From NCBI GenBank assembly GCA_009695205.1, contig SIBK01000040.1, positions 1-40,952 of the forward strand: 40,952 bases of DNA. Direction: 5' to 3'. Source of the stretch: Pedosphaera sp. (GTDB lineage Bacteria > Verrucomicrobiota > Verrucomicrobiia > Limisphaerales > UBA9464). The notes under the pieces are model-generated. The model was not told the origin of the DNA and did not search any database. It worked only from the letters and a program-made list of their open reading frames with translations. Below, piece by piece: positions 1 through 9,820 of the stretch; position 1 is the stretch's first letter, and each line of letters starts with the position of its first letter. Made by a program: the position numbers and the translations under genes.

Positions 1-58
1 AGTATTCGTTGCGCAGGAGGAGTTCCTGATCCACCGAACCAGAGAGGGTCGCCAGCAT
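1..58 (-). mobile_element. Transposase/integrase start, truncated by window edge
   Basis: Reading leftward from an ATG at 58, the minus strand gives 19 open codons to the window edge. The peptide contains the run SVDQELLLRNEY. From memory, this closely resembles the N-terminus of integrase-core (rve) transposases common in Verrucomicrobia and Planctomycetes, where it precedes an AENRIL helix. No catalytic domain is visible because the rest lies outside the window. It would be transcribed away from the ureG end. I could not identify a terminal inverted repeat, so the element boundary inside this window is undefined. The call depends on a short recalled motif. Confidence 0.5.
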
Positions 59-392
59 TCGTTTTTAATTCATCGACGAGACTTAACCGAGCCAACGGCC
101 TGGGAGCAATCTCCTCATCGCCCTGTGAATCGTTGAATATCGGTAGGTTCGAGTTTTTTGACCGCACGGGGTCTTGGACTGGAGCGGTATGCGTGCAGGC
201 ATTCGTGTTAAATACATAATATATATAACATATACAAGCGAAAAAATGCACCGTAGAGCGCTTTTTCTTCACATTTCAGATTCCTATCCGCGGATCAGGG
301 AACCAAATCACTTGGACCGATTTAATCGCGGAGCGTCAAAACCGATTTCCTGCTTATCAGTACAAGCTGATCCACGGCGTAGGCATGGCCGC
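59..392. other. Non-coding gap between transposase start and ureG-side remnant
   Basis: No convincing gene is seen in these 334 bases. A short strongly AT-rich patch (about 205-245, with runs of alternating A and T) contrasts with the GC-rich neighbours. This would fit the flank of an inserted mobile element or a promoter. No U-tract terminator for the urease operon was found here. Confidence 0.4.
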
Positions 393-521
393 TCATTTCA
401 AAACATAGCGGCCGGTTTTTACAGTGCCCACCCGCTTCACCAGTCCAGCTTTCACGAGCGGCCGCAGTAAATCCATCGCGCCTTCCTTGGAACCTTTCAA
501 CGCCGCCCAGAGTTCGGACGG
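393..521 (-). pseudogene. Winged-helix-like C-terminal remnant, in frame after the ureG stop
   Basis: Directly after the ureG TAG stop (522-524) the same frame stays open for 42 more codons to a TGA at 393-395. The translation looks protein-like: it begins PSELWAALKG, continues with an amphipathic MDLLRPLVKAGLVKRVG and ends TGRYVLK. This has the pattern of a recognition helix plus wing from a winged helix-turn-helix domain (leucine-spaced helix, AGLVKR turn, GRY strand). It has no start codon of its own with a ribosome site; the only internal ATG would give 27 residues. It could be the 3' remnant of a regulator gene truncated by rearrangement, or a former C-terminal extension of UreG cut off by a stop. 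Translation by readthrough is possible but unsupported. Confidence 0.4.
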
Positions 522-1277
522 CTAGCAATGAGCATGGGGCACTCCGGCAGTGTGTTGCCATGCATGGAGGATGTGTTGCACGATGTCGTGTACACCCACG
601 CCGTGTTTTACCTGAGCGAACACGAACGGCCCGTCTCCTCTCATTCGTCGTGAATCCCGTTCCATTACTCCGAGGTCCGCTCCCACCGCCGGCGCGAGGT
701 CGGTCTTGTTGATCACCAACAAATCCGCCTGCGTAATCCCCGGGCCGCCTTTGCGGGGGATTTTGTCTCCCCCGGAAACATCGATTACATACACGGTATA
801 GTCCGCCAACTCCCGGCTGAAATGCGCGGCCAGATTGTCACCGCCCGACTCTAGCAGCAGAATTTCCGGTCGGAACTGTCGGTGAAGTTCTTCCAGAGCT
901 TGGAGATTGGCGGAGATGTCCTCGCGGATCGCGGCGTGCGGACAGCCACCGGTCTCCACGGCACGAATACGTTCCGCCGGTAGCGCCTGGTTCCGCGTCA
1001 GGAATTCGCAGTCTTCCCGGGTGAATATATCGTTCGTCACGGCCGCGATACTTCGTTCCTCGCGAAGAAGCCGGCACAATTGAAGCATCAACGCCGTTTT
1101 ACCGCTCCCGACGGGCCCGCCGATTCCAACGGTGAATGCGCGAGTCGTGAAATCCCGATCCAGGGGTGCCTCGCGTTCATGATATTGGCCTGGATGATCC
1201 ATGGATTCATGCGTGTGGCCGTGGTCTCCGTGAGTGTGGGTATGGGTATGGCTATGGGAGTGGGTATGCGGATGCAT
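522..1277 (-). CDS. ureG: Urease accessory GTPase UreG with polyhistidine N-terminus
   Basis: Cytosolic SIMIBI-class GTPase that delivers nickel to apo-urease in complex with UreD and UreF. The 251-aa product has the P-loop GPVGSGKT (about residues 54-61), the UreG signature around TGGCPH, whose Cys-Pro-His is the family's nickel-binding site, and the NKTD guanine-specificity motif. The ATG at 1277 was chosen because it opens a segment with 13 histidines in the first 33 residues, mostly alternating His-Thr or His-Ser; the longer frame upstream only antisenses ureF. The protein also ends His-Ala-His-Cys. Such His-rich tracts are known in HypB and some UreG/UreE proteins as nickel stores. It is the last gene of the operon, 11 nt after ureF. 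No ureE is present, so this tract may take over part of UreE's role (inference). Confidence 0.96.
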   Translation of the reverse strand: MHPHTHSHSHTHTHTHGDHGHTHESMDHPGQYHEREAPLDRDFTTRAFTVGIGGPVGSGKTALMLQLCRLLREERSIAAVTNDIFTREDCEFLTRNQALPAERIRAVETGGCPHAAIREDISANLQALEELHRQFRPEILLLESGGDNLAAHFSRELADYTVYVIDVSGGDKIPRKGGPGITQADLLVINKTDLAPAVGADLGVMERDSRRMRGDGPFVFAQVKHGVGVHDIVQHILHAWQHTAGVPHAHC

Positions 1278-1288
1278 AGGAACAGAAT

Positions 1289-2029
1289 TCAACTTTGAAA
1301 AAGACGCGAATAGAGCCGGTCCTGCGTGCCCTGCCACAGTTCGAGGAGAGGCGATGTCTGGCAGCAATCGCCCATACCGAGAGAGAGGCACTCTTCCAGC
1401 ATCGTTTCGAGTGTGGGTGTCATCCGATGTTGCAACGTTTGGGCCTCGAAGGGCCCCACGATTCCCAGACGGACTGCGGCAGAACAATAGCCGCGCACCT
1501 GTTGAAAAAGGAAAAGTCTCGCTGTTTCCTTGCAATCGAGGCCGAGGTAATTACCCACGACACCCACTACCGGCGCCAGATGTCCGAAAGGCGGTGCGAA
1601 AGCGCGCATGGAAAAAATCCGTATTGCCGAAGCCAGCAGCGCCCGACCCTGAAGCCTGCTCGCGCGATTGGCGACATGATTCGAAGTAAACGCCTCACAC
1701 TCACGATCGACCGAGGGGAAGTTGTGGGGTTCCTGATGGGCCGGATTTAGAAATGGCAGGCTGGCCCGGGCAACCTGGCGCAACCCTGTTTCTACAAAGG
1801 ACGCAACGTCATTTCGGTTCCGGATCTCTCCATGCTGCCAGGCCGCCTCCAACCCGCCCGAATGGACAAACCCCCCGGACGGAAACGCTGAATCCGCCAA
1901 CTGTAAAAGGACCAAGATATTGCCAATGGCTGGCTGTTTGCCCGGCGTCACAATAAACGAGTCGGATGCTATTGAATCCAGAACAGCCAAACGATCCGGA
2001 TCCCACTGCGGATGAGACTCCTCTTTCAC
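1289..2029 (-). CDS. ureF: Urease accessory protein UreF
   Basis: UreF bridges UreD and UreG in the urease activation complex and acts in the cytosol. The 246-aa all-alpha protein carries the family signature [13 protein letters not shown] followed by HSGGLEAA (about residues 42-63), and ends with the usual C-terminal LYSRLF. Length fits the family (about 220-250). The start is a GTG at 2029, three bases after the ureC stop, which indicates translational coupling; no in-frame ATG lies before the conserved region. Residues 1-40 are less conserved, so initiation a little further in cannot be excluded. ureG follows after 11 nt. Confidence 0.93.
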   Translation of the reverse strand: MKEESHPQWDPDRLAVLDSIASDSFIVTPGKQPAIGNILVLLQLADSAFPSGGFVHSGGLEAAWQHGEIRNRNDVASFVETGLRQVARASLPFLNPAHQEPHNFPSVDRECEAFTSNHVANRASRLQGRALLASAIRIFSMRAFAPPFGHLAPVVGVVGNYLGLDCKETARLFLFQQVRGYCSAAVRLGIVGPFEAQTLQHRMTPTLETMLEECLSLGMGDCCQTSPLLELWQGTQDRLYSRLFQS

Positions 2030-2032
2030 CGT

Positions 2033-3748
2033 TCAAAAAAGAGAATATCGCTGCGCCAAAGGCAACACACGTGCCGGCTCGCAAACTAATGGAACGCCAT
2101 CTGCCGTCACCGCGTAGGTCTCGGGATCGACCGTGATTCGAGGCAATGCGTCGTTCCATTTCATGTCCTTTTTGCCAATGGCACGGCAGCCGCGGACCGC
2201 TTCAAGGCGTTTGGTCAATCCGTAGGCCGCCGCCACTCCCTGCTCTTCGCAGATCTGGCTGATGAACGCCACGGAGTTTCCACCGGGCGCCCTGCCAAAT
2301 GCGCCAAACATCGGGCGCATCAGAACGGGTTGCGGTGTGGGAATACTGGCATTGGGATCGCCCATTTGTGCCCAGGCGATAATGCCACCCTTGAGAACCA
2401 TTTCTGGTTTTATACCAAAAAATGCCGGCTTCCATAGCACGAGATCCGCAAGCTTGCCCACTTCGATCGAGCCCAAAAAATGCCCCATCCCGTGGGCAAT
2501 CGCCGGGTTAATCGTGTACTTGGAGATATAGCGCTTGATACGGATGTTATCATTGTCGCCTTGCTCCTCCGGCAGGCTCCCGCGCTGCCGCTTCATCTTG
2601 TCGGCGGTCTGCCACGTCCGTGTAATGACCTCCCCAATGCGTCCCATCGCCTGGGAATCCGAGCTCATCATGCTGATGGCACCGAGATCATGAAGGATAT
2701 CCTCGGCAGCGATCGTCTCTCCACGGATCCGGCTTTCGGCGAACGCAACGTCCTCCGGCAGTCCCGGATCGAGATGATGACACACCATGAGCATGTCGAG
2801 GTGTTCATCGATCGTATTGACGGTGTACGGACGCGTGGGATTGGTCGAACTGGGAAGGACATTCGATTCGCCGCAGATTCGGATGATATCCGGCGCGTGT
2901 CCGCCGCCCGCTCCCTCGGAGTGGTAGGTATGAATCGTTCGACCACGAATGGCGGCAATGGTTGCCTCGACGAAACCGGATTCGTTCAACGTATCCGTGT
3001 GGAGGGTCACCTGGACGTCATATTCGTCGGCAATCCGGAGGCAGCAGTCGATGGCCGCCGGTGTGGTTCCCCAGTCCTCATGCAACTTCAGGCCGATCGC
3101 ACCGCCGAGTATCTGCTCCGGGAGCCCGGCAGGAAGCGCGGTGTTGCCCTTGCCGGTAAACCCGAAATTCAAGGGAAGGCTGTCTGTTGCCTCGAGCATC
3201 ATTCGCAGATGATAGGCTCCCGGGGTGCAGGTCGTGGCACACGTGCCGGTTGCGGGCCCCGTGCCGCCTCCGACCATCGTGGTTACGCCAGCGGCAATCG
3301 CCTCAAACGCCTGCTGCGGGCAGATGAAGTGGATATGAGTATCGAGCCCACCCGCGGTTACTATCATTCCTTCACCCGCGATGACCTCGGTCGTGACGCC
3401 CACCACCATTCCGGGTGTAACGCCCGCCATGACGTCGGGATTGCCTGCCTTGCCGATCCCGGAAATTCGGCCGTTCTTGATTCCCAAATCCGCCTTGTAA
3501 ATGCCGGTCGAGTCCACCACCAACGCGTTTGTGACGACACAATCCAACGCCTCCGCCTGGCTGACGCCGGCGGCCTGTCCCATCCCTTCTCGAATAGTTT
3601 TGCCACCGCCAAATTTGCATTCATCCCCATACACCGTGTGGTCGCGTTCCACCTGGAACACGAGACGCGTATCGCCGAGACGCATACGGTCTCCCGTGGT
3701 CGGACCAAACATCTCCGCGTAGTGAGTGCGCTTCATTTTATGTGACAT
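2033..3748 (-). CDS. ureC: Urease alpha (catalytic) subunit UreC
   Basis: Catalytic subunit of the nickel urease (urea + H2O to ammonia + carbamate). The 571-aa protein is full length. All active-site residues are visible with a constant offset of four from the Klebsiella enzyme: nickel ligands H138 and H140 (THIH), carbamylated K221 (GLKLHEDWG), H250, H276, flap residues C323-H324 (MVCHHLDPG) and D364 (SSDSQAMGR). The enzyme is therefore predicted to be active. The ATG at 3748 is preceded by a good AAGGAGG site and begins MSHKMKR; an upstream in-frame start would lack this spacing. It overlaps the end of ureAB by 11 nt, so the two are translationally coupled. Confidence 0.98.
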   Translation of the reverse strand: MSHKMKRTHYAEMFGPTTGDRMRLGDTRLVFQVERDHTVYGDECKFGGGKTIREGMGQAAGVSQAEALDCVVTNALVVDSTGIYKADLGIKNGRISGIGKAGNPDVMAGVTPGMVVGVTTEVIAGEGMIVTAGGLDTHIHFICPQQAFEAIAAGVTTMVGGGTGPATGTCATTCTPGAYHLRMMLEATDSLPLNFGFTGKGNTALPAGLPEQILGGAIGLKLHEDWGTTPAAIDCCLRIADEYDVQVTLHTDTLNESGFVEATIAAIRGRTIHTYHSEGAGGGHAPDIIRICGESNVLPSSTNPTRPYTVNTIDEHLDMLMVCHHLDPGLPEDVAFAESRIRGETIAAEDILHDLGAISMMSSDSQAMGRIGEVITRTWQTADKMKRQRGSLPEEQGDNDNIRIKRYISKYTINPAIAHGMGHFLGSIEVGKLADLVLWKPAFFGIKPEMVLKGGIIAWAQMGDPNASIPTPQPVLMRPMFGAFGRAPGGNSVAFISQICEEQGVAAAYGLTKRLEAVRGCRAIGKKDMKWNDALPRITVDPETYAVTADGVPLVCEPARVLPLAQRYSLF

Positions 3749-4514
3749 GTCTTCCCTCCTTGTGAGCAAACCCGCCTTCCTTGACCCGCCGCATCATGGC
3801 ATCCTGGTTCGTGTCCGATACAGGGCCGTTGGCGAGATTGTTACCCCCGCGAATGATGCGTGCGCCTGCGATGTCGACGAGACGGACTGTCCGGGTTTCT
3901 CCCGGCTCAAAGCGAGCGGCTGTTCCAGCGGGGATATCGAGGCGTTTCCCATACGCACACTCGCGATCGAACTCCAGGCGAGCGTTGGTTTCAACAAAAT
4001 GGTAGTGACTGCCAACCTGGATCGCACGATCCCCCAGATTCGTTACGGACAGGGATACGGTCTCGCGGCCGGCATTTAGCTCAAGGTCGCCGTCCGCCGG
4101 CAGGCATTCGCCGGGCTCCAATTCGCCTTCCTTCTCCGCCGATTCAAACTGGGCAAGCGACGGCACCGGCAGAAAACTTCCGTAGAGCGCCAGCGGCAGA
4201 TCACCGTCCTCACGGGTGATAGGATGGTGAACCGTGACCAGTTTGGTGCCATCGGGAAAAGTGCCCTCGACCTGCACTTCGTGGATCATGGAGGGCACGC
4301 CCATCATGACCTGCCGTCGTCCCAGCAACTGGCGACCGAGATCCATCAAGTTGGCGACCGATCGCCCATCTCGAATAAATTCCAAGAGCTGGGTTGCGAT
4401 CAAAGCCACCGCCTCGGGATGGTTTAGACGGAGTCCTCGGGCGAGCCGTTTTTGCGCCAGCACACCTGCGTTGTGGAGCAACAGTTTGTCAATTTCGCGT
4501 GGAGAGAGATGCAT
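3738..4514 (-). CDS. ureAB: Fused urease gamma-beta subunit (UreA-UreB)
   Basis: One 258-aa chain combines the two small urease subunits. Residues 1 to about 100 are UreA/gamma (starts [13 protein letters not shown], contains [16 protein letters not shown] and [11 protein letters not shown]). Residues from about 130 are UreB/beta ([16 protein letters not shown], then [17 protein letters not shown]). A roughly 25-residue linker rich in Glu joins them. Separate genes are the common bacterial arrangement; fusions of this kind are known in Helicobacter and several other lineages. The start ATG lies 3 nt after the ureD stop and the end overlaps ureC by 11 nt. The mature enzyme would be an (AB)(C) assembly rather than three separate chains. 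Confidence 0.96.
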   Translation of the reverse strand: MHLSPREIDKLLLHNAGVLAQKRLARGLRLNHPEAVALIATQLLEFIRDGRSVANLMDLGRQLLGRRQVMMGVPSMIHEVQVEGTFPDGTKLVTVHHPITREDGDLPLALYGSFLPVPSLAQFESAEKEGELEPGECLPADGDLELNAGRETVSLSVTNLGDRAIQVGSHYHFVETNARLEFDRECAYGKRLDIPAGTAARFEPGETRTVRLVDIAGARIIRGGNNLANGPVSDTNQDAMMRRVKEGGFAHKEGRHVT

Positions 4515-4517
4515 GCT

Positions 4518-5405
4518 TTAAAACTTCCGTGCCCATGGATATTCGCCGAGGACGTCAGAAAGAAACCGCAGTCGCGAACGAACTTCAAGCGTTGCCTCTT
4601 CCACGGACTCGCCCGCCAGACGCAGAATACAGCCGCCCACAACCGGACTTATGCTTTGCTGCAAAGTCCCACGTCGACGCACGGTGAAAGAGCCAATATC
4701 CGCCAAGTGAGCCTCTGCGAAGCGTTTCAGGCTTTCACCCAGGATCAGAATCATGGCAATACAATTGAAACGGCCCAGTCGATGGGATCCATCCAGGGGG
4801 CCGTCCCGGGGATCCAGGCGAAGGGCATCCGCAAAGGTTCGTTCTCCATTTACCCACACCTCATTGCGACTTTCATAGCAGTCAAACTGCCAGCGTTCTC
4901 CCCGAGCGCTGCGTCCCGAAGTGACCCAATCCAGGAGGATGAGTTCGGCGCCGGGCGCGACATCGAAACATTGGCGCTGTACAAATCGGGAGCCTGCGAA
5001 GGGTTGCACCGGGTCGGGAGCTAGAACCAGCAGGGAACCCGCATCGAGCCGGGCATTGAGACGGTGTCCACACGGAAGCGCCAAGGGGTTTCGATAAATC
5101 TTTGTGGAGGACTGCGTTCCGACGAAGCACCGCGCGCCCGTGCCCAGATGCATCTCAAGATGAGTCTGGTCCCCAGCGACCATGCCCCCGCCAAAGCTGC
5201 TCAAGCATGCCCACACGGAGGGCCCTCGACTCTTCGGGACAAGCAGCTTTAGCGGCGAGGTCGCCCAGGCCGACGTTACCGTGCTCGCACCATCCACCCG
5301 GTGTACCGTAATTCCTCCTCGCCCGGCGCATTCCCGGGGAGGCTGGGCAGACACTCCCTCACCGATCACCGGTCGAACGCCGAAAACCGTGCTGGGTCGC
5401 GTCAT
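4518..5405 (-). CDS. ureD: Urease accessory protein UreD (UreH)
   Basis: Scaffold accessory protein that binds apo-urease and, with UreF and UreG, forms the nickel insertion complex. The 295-aa product shows the family's conserved elements: GGGMVAGDQTHLEMHLG, the TQSSTKIYRN segment, APDPVQPFAGSRF and ELILLDWVTSGR. Length is normal for UreD. Its ATG overlaps the urtE stop (ATGA, 5402-5405), tying transporter and enzyme genes into one transcription unit. Placing ureD before the structural genes is the order of many classic urease clusters. Confidence 0.95.
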   Translation of the reverse strand: MTRPSTVFGVRPVIGEGVSAQPPRECAGRGGITVHRVDGASTVTSAWATSPLKLLVPKSRGPSVWACLSSFGGGMVAGDQTHLEMHLGTGARCFVGTQSSTKIYRNPLALPCGHRLNARLDAGSLLVLAPDPVQPFAGSRFVQRQCFDVAPGAELILLDWVTSGRSARGERWQFDCYESRNEVWVNGERTFADALRLDPRDGPLDGSHRLGRFNCIAMILILGESLKRFAEAHLADIGSFTVRRRGTLQQSISPVVGGCILRLAGESVEEATLEVRSRLRFLSDVLGEYPWARKF

Positions 5406-6097
5406 ACCGTCAGATGCAGTTTGACGACTTGCTCATTCAGTTGCGCGATTGGCCCTCCTGCTACGATGGCACCCCGGTCCATAATGAAAAACCGGTCGGC
5501 GACACTGAGGCAAAAATCGACGTATTGTTCGACGAGAAGGATGCTGATCTTGCCCTCCCGCTTGATGCGGAGAAGTGTTTCTCCAATCTGATCGATGATG
5601 TTGGGCTGGATCCCCTCGGTGGGTTCGTCGAGCAACAACACACGAGGGCGAGTCAGCAATGCCCGAGCAATCGCAAGCTGTTGCTGCTGACCTCCACTTA
5701 ACACGCCGCCCTTTCGCGACAACATCTCGCGCAGCACTGGAAATAGTTCAAGTACCCTGTCCAATTCACCTCGTCCCTCCGAACCGTGGACCACCTGGCT
5801 TAGACGGAGATTTTCACCCACCGTCAGGTTCGGAAAAATATCCCGCCCCTGCGGAACGTAGCCGATGCCCCGCCGAGAACGCATCTCGGGTCGCATTGCC
5901 GCGAGATCCTGTCCCTCCAATTTCACCGAGCCGCCCTCCAACCGGGCGAGTCCAATAATCGCCTTGAGGGTTGTGGTCTTCCCAACGCCGTTACGACCCA
6001 TCAGGCAGACGAGGCTCTTCTCCGGAACGTTGAACGTGACGCCGCGGAGTATGCGAGAGCCGTCGTACGAAACCGAGATGTCATCGAGCTCAAGCAT
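5402..6097 (-). CDS. urtE: Urea ABC transporter ATP-binding protein UrtE
   Basis: One of two ATPases energising high-affinity urea import at the inner membrane. The 231-aa protein shows Walker A GRNGVGKTT (about residues 35-43), Q-loop region GYVPQGRDIFPNLTV, signature LSGGQQQQLAIARAL and Walker B LLLDEPTEG followed by IQPNII, the combination typical of UrtE and LivF-type ATPases. Assignment to urea rather than branched amino acids rests on position: it lies between urtD (3-nt gap) and ureD (4-nt overlap). Confidence 0.94.
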   Translation of the reverse strand: MLELDDISVSYDGSRILRGVTFNVPEKSLVCLMGRNGVGKTTTLKAIIGLARLEGGSVKLEGQDLAAMRPEMRSRRGIGYVPQGRDIFPNLTVGENLRLSQVVHGSEGRGELDRVLELFPVLREMLSRKGGVLSGGQQQQLAIARALLTRPRVLLLDEPTEGIQPNIIDQIGETLLRIKREGKISILLVEQYVDFCLSVADRFFIMDRGAIVAGGPIAQLNEQVVKLHLTV

Positions 6098-6100
6098 GGA

Positions 6101-6868
6101 TCACGTCTTTTTCTTTCGACCCAAATAGGACTCGATCACACGCTCATCAGATTGAACCTGATCCACCGTTCCCTCACAGAGAACATGTCCCTGGTGCAGC
6201 ACCGTTACCTTTCGGGCAATCTGCCGGACAAAAGTCATGTCGTGCTCGATGACGATAATACTGTGCTTACCGGCCAGACTCAAAAGGAGTTCCCCGGTTC
6301 GAGCGGTCTCTTCATCACTCATCCCTGCGGCGGGTTCATCAACCAGCAAAAGGCTTGGGTCCTGGGCGAGCAACATTCCAATCTCAAGCCACTGTTTTTC
6401 ACCGTGGGAAAGGTGCCCTGCCTGCCTCTGCGCCTTTCCACTGAGTCCGACGATTCCGAGCGCCCCGTGAATCCGATCCCGTTGCTCGGATGTCACCCGG
6501 GAAAAAAGCGTGCTCCAGACACTTCGCGGACCTGCAAGCGATAACCATATGTTCTCAAACACCGTGTGGTGGCTGTAGACCGAGGGTGTCTGGAATTTTC
6601 GTCCGACGCCTAGACGATTGATCTCGAATTCATTCAGTCGCGTCAGGTCCTTATCCTTCCCAAACTCGATCGTTCCACTGTCCGGCCGAGTGCGGCCCGT
6701 GATCAAGTCCAGCATCGTGCTTTTTCCCGCGCCATTCGGCCCGATGATTACACGAAGCTCGCCTACGTCCATATAGAACGTGAGATCCCGGATGGCACGA
6801 AAGCCATCGAACGATTTGTTCACGCTCTCCAGCATCAGAATAAACTCCGGGGGAGGGGCGATATTCAT
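6101..6868 (-). CDS. urtD: Urea ABC transporter ATP-binding protein UrtD
   Basis: The second ATPase of the urea importer, LivG-like, 255 aa. It contains Walker [10 protein letters not shown], the UrtD-typical [12 protein letters not shown] and [10 protein letters not shown] segments, signature [15 protein letters not shown] and Walker [12 protein letters not shown]. The ATG at 6868 overlaps the urtC stop as ATGA, which decides the start; the frame is open further upstream only as antisense to urtC. A start 11 codons downstream (MLESVNKSF) is a possible alternative. Confidence 0.94.
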   Translation of the reverse strand: MNIAPPPEFILMLESVNKSFDGFRAIRDLTFYMDVGELRVIIGPNGAGKSTMLDLITGRTRPDSGTIEFGKDKDLTRLNEFEINRLGVGRKFQTPSVYSHHTVFENIWLSLAGPRSVWSTLFSRVTSEQRDRIHGALGIVGLSGKAQRQAGHLSHGEKQWLEIGMLLAQDPSLLLVDEPAAGMSDEETARTGELLLSLAGKHSIIVIEHDMTFVRQIARKVTVLHQGHVLCEGTVDQVQSDERVIESYLGRKKKT

Positions 6869-8043
6869 GCCTTGGGCAGGTCGGGAGCGCTGCGGATCGC
6901 GGCAGGGCCGGGAGCGACGGGCGTTGAGCGGCGCAAGCGCCGGATCAATCGGTGAATCTGCGCGGGCAGTCCGACGATCCCCTGAGGCATCAACAGGGTT
7001 GCTCCAATGAATAGTCCGCCCAGCAGGTAAAGCCACTGCTCTGCGAAGGCACGCGTGGCATAACTCTTCAAGGCATTCACTCCGATGGCTCCGAGGATCG
7101 GCCCCAACAGGCTGCCACGCCCTCCCACCGCCACCCACACGACCGCTTCGAGGGATTTCTCCGGGGACATTTCGCTGGGATTAATAATACCCACCTGCGG
7201 GACAAACAGCGCTCCGCCCAAGGAACAGATCACCGCGGACAAAACAAACACGAACAGTTTGAAATCAGGGGTTGAATAGCCGGAGAACAGAACACGGTTC
7301 TCACTGTCACGAATCGCCCGTTGAATCTGCCCAAATTTAGTCGAGATCAGCCATCGGCATAGTAGATACACCCCTAGCAAGAGTGCTCCCGAGGCGATGT
7401 ATAGCCACCGTTTTGTGGTGGGTGAGTTTATATTGTGACCGAGAATAAACTTAAAATCCGTCAACCCGTTGTTCCCGCCAAAGGTAAAGTCGTTGCGGAA
7501 AAACATCAACGTGGCCGCATAGGTCAATGCCTGACTTAAAATTGAGAAATAGACGCCTTTGATACGCGAGCGGAAGGCGAGGTAGCCGAACACGAGAGCC
7601 ACGGCGGCGGGCACCCCTATCACGGCGGCGCCCGCGAACCAGATACTGCGAAATGGAATCCAATGGGGCGGAAGGCCGCCGGTATCAGGAAACCGCTTTG
7701 GAAACTCCAGAAACACCATGAAGTCGGGAATGTCCGCCTGGTACTGTCCCAGGCGTCCAATCATCAACATGAGGTGCATGCCCAGCGCGTATCCACCGAG
7801 GGAAAAGAAGAGCGCCTGTCCCAGGCTCAGAATGCCCGTGTATCCCCAGAGTAAATTGACGCCCAGCGCCAGGACGGCATAACAAAGATACTTTCCATAA
7901 AGCGAGATCGCAAAATTGCTCACATGGAACGGGCTCCCACTGGGTATGAACGCGTTGAGGCATGGGATGACAACGAGCGCAACCAGAATGATTGCTCCAA
8001 GGGCCAGCGCTTCTTTCCTGGAAAACAATGCCTTGGCTTTCAT
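6865..8043 (-). CDS. urtC: Urea ABC transporter permease UrtC
   Basis: Inner-membrane permease of the LivM type, 392 aa with roughly nine to ten predicted membrane helices. Recognisable family segments are [22 protein letters not shown], the loop [24 protein letters not shown] (the cytoplasmic coupling helix region) and [28 protein letters not shown] is characteristic of UrtC over amino-acid LivM proteins. ATGA overlaps on both sides (with urtB and urtD) show tight coupling. Confidence 0.94.
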   Translation of the reverse strand: MKAKALFSRKEALALGAIILVALVVIPCLNAFIPSGSPFHVSNFAISLYGKYLCYAVLALGVNLLWGYTGILSLGQALFFSLGGYALGMHLMLMIGRLGQYQADIPDFMVFLEFPKRFPDTGGLPPHWIPFRSIWFAGAAVIGVPAAVALVFGYLAFRSRIKGVYFSILSQALTYAATLMFFRNDFTFGGNNGLTDFKFILGHNINSPTTKRWLYIASGALLLGVYLLCRWLISTKFGQIQRAIRDSENRVLFSGYSTPDFKLFVFVLSAVICSLGGALFVPQVGIINPSEMSPEKSLEAVVWVAVGGRGSLLGPILGAIGVNALKSYATRAFAEQWLYLLGGLFIGATLLMPQGIVGLPAQIHRLIRRLRRSTPVAPGPAAIRSAPDLPKA

Positions 8044-9713
8044 CCGTCAAGACTTCGACTGCGGCTGGCGAAGAGGCCGGAGGGCCTCCATTGCAAAAAA
8101 AGAATGATCGCTGCCAAAACGGTGATCTTGCCCATCACCGCTCCGAGCCAGGGCTGCAAGATTTGATCGGTGACGCCGATACCCAACGCGGCGTAAAGGG
8201 TCCCGACGAGGCTTCCCACGCCGCCCAACACGACGACCATGAAACAATCGAAAATGTAATTCTGGCCGAGGCTGGGCCCGACATTCGCAATCTGGGAGAG
8301 ACAGGCTCCCGCCATCCCGGCCAGCCCAGATCCAAAAGCGAACGTCATCATATTTACCCAATCGGTCCTGACTCCCAGCGCTGCGGCCATCTGCCGGTTT
8401 TGCATCACGGCACGGATTTGGAGGCCCAGAGATGTCCGAGTGAGCAGGAGGTAGGTCAGCAGGAGGATGAACGCAGCGAATCCAATCACGAACATTCGAT
8501 TAAATGCGAGGAGAACGTCATGAATTACAAGGCTGCCGCTCAGCCAGCTGGGTGCGCCGACCTGTACGTTAGCGGCACCGAACATTTGGCGAATGAGCTG
8601 CTGCAAGACAAGGCTCACGCCCCACGTCGCCAGCAGCGATTCAAGTGGGCGACGGTAAAGAAACCGGATGATGCCGCGTTCCAGCGCAAGGCCCACGGCA
8701 CCCGCGGTCACGAACGACGCGAAGAGCGCCACCAAGAAGAAGGCATCGAAGCCCGGCCCCGATGCGCCAAACCATCCCTTAAAGGCGTTTTGCGTCACGT
8801 ATGCGGTATAGGCTCCAATCATCATGACTTCCCCGTGCGCCATGTTAATGATGCCCATCAAGCCGAAGGTGATGGCGAGTCCCAATGCCGCCACCAGCAA
8901 AACGGCCGCCAGGCTCAGGCCGCGAAATCCCGTGCCGTAGAATGTGGCGGTTCGCATATGAGATTGTATTTCGCTGATAGCGTCAGAAGTCGCGGTTAGC
9001 GTTTCCTTTCCGTAGCGAGCGGGATTTTCCTTTGCCATCTTGTGCAAAGCTTCGAGGAAGGTGAACGCGTTTACGGACCGCACCCTCCGCAAATGCTCAA
9101 TTGCCTCAAGCCGTTTCCGCGAATCATCGGAAGACAATTGCGTCGTGGCCACGGCCTCCGATAGCGCTTGTGTTGCTTCAGGGTCCGATTCCGTTTTCAT
9201 GCGTCCCTCGAGGTAGGAGAGGTACTCCGCATTCTGTTCTTGTCCGAGTTTGACCGCGGCATCCCGACGCATCTTCGGGTTGGGATCGGCCAGAGCGAAG
9301 AGATCAAGCGTAGTCTTGATCGCCCGACGCAACTTGGAACTGGTGTCCAAAGCCGTCAGTTCGGAAGAAAGGAACGAAAACGCAGCACCGGCGCCGTCTT
9401 TCAGCAACTCTCCGTCGGCGATTCGGATTGCGTGTACCCACCCCGTCGAGTCGGTTTGGGACTCCGTCAAGAACGGGGTCCGAATCTCATTGGTTTCGTT
9501 AATATAGACTCCGCCTTGCCGCCACGCCGCAAGGGCCTGCTGAACCAGCGAATCTCCGGATTCCGCCAAGCCCCGAATAATTTCAATTTGTCTTGATTCA
9601 TCCTCGGTCAGGAGCGCCTCCACCAAGTTAGCCCGGTGCGGGGATTCCGCCGCCTCGCCACCGATCCATCCGAAGAGTGCGGCGGCAAGAAGGGTCCAAC
9701 GAAGAAAAATCAT
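8040..9713 (-). CDS. urtB: Urea ABC transporter permease UrtB with long N-terminal domain
   Basis: LivH-type permease, 557 aa. A signal-like hydrophobic segment (about residues 3-22) is followed by a roughly 240-residue hydrophilic region of short helices resembling HEAT repeats (for example [16 protein letters not shown]), then the permease core starting about [20 protein letters not shown], with [16 protein letters not shown] and [17 protein letters not shown]. An extended UrtB with such an N-terminal region is known in proteobacterial urea operons. The start taken is the ATG at 9713; a GTG at 9725 in frame adds four residues. Neither has a clear ribosome site. A terminator separates it from urtA upstream. 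Confidence 0.92.
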   Translation of the reverse strand: MIFLRWTLLAAALFGWIGGEAAESPHRANLVEALLTEDESRQIEIIRGLAESGDSLVQQALAAWRQGGVYINETNEIRTPFLTESQTDSTGWVHAIRIADGELLKDGAGAAFSFLSSELTALDTSSKLRRAIKTTLDLFALADPNPKMRRDAAVKLGQEQNAEYLSYLEGRMKTESDPEATQALSEAVATTQLSSDDSRKRLEAIEHLRRVRSVNAFTFLEALHKMAKENPARYGKETLTATSDAISEIQSHMRTATFYGTGFRGLSLAAVLLVAALGLAITFGLMGIINMAHGEVMMIGAYTAYVTQNAFKGWFGASGPGFDAFFLVALFASFVTAGAVGLALERGIIRFLYRRPLESLLATWGVSLVLQQLIRQMFGAANVQVGAPSWLSGSLVIHDVLLAFNRMFVIGFAAFILLLTYLLLTRTSLGLQIRAVMQNRQMAAALGVRTDWVNMMTFAFGSGLAGMAGACLSQIANVGPSLGQNYIFDCFMVVVLGGVGSLVGTLYAALGIGVTDQILQPWLGAVMGKITVLAAIILFLQWRPSGLFASRSRSLDG

Positions 9714-9747
9714 CCAATTAAACACAACAGATGGGGAACCTTATTGG

Positions 9748-9783
9748 AAAAAGGGGGGGCGGATCGAGGAAGATCCACCCCCC
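9748..9783 (-). terminator. Intrinsic terminator/attenuator between urtA and urtB
   Basis: On the minus strand a 12-bp stem (arms 9772-9783 and 9754-9765, one G-U wobble, otherwise perfect and capped by a six-base loop) is followed by C and five U (9752-9748). It lies 38 nt past the urtA stop inside the operon. Expected effect: most transcripts end after urtA or are stabilised there, with partial read-through into urtBCDE-ure genes. Confidence 0.8.
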
Positions 9784-9820
9784 AACTACTTGCAATCAAG
9801 CACACCCGTCGGGAAAGAGG

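Noticed and set aside
1..219. Plus-strand frame open from the window edge to a TAA near 217-219
   Set aside because: Its 72 codons have no protein-like pattern and it is antisense to the transposase start.
387..420. Seven-bp inverted repeat followed by TTTTT on the plus strand
   Set aside because: It points away from any gene that could end there; on the minus strand, where ureG is transcribed, no U-run follows the stem.
1207..1277. Simple-sequence tract rich in GTG/GTATGG
   Set aside because: It is the reverse complement of alternating His-Thr/His-Ser codons in UreG, so the repeat is explained by the protein.
2480..3745. 421-codon open frame antisense to ureC
   Set aside because: A long antisense frame produced by GC-rich codon usage; ureC shows full active-site conservation on the other strand.
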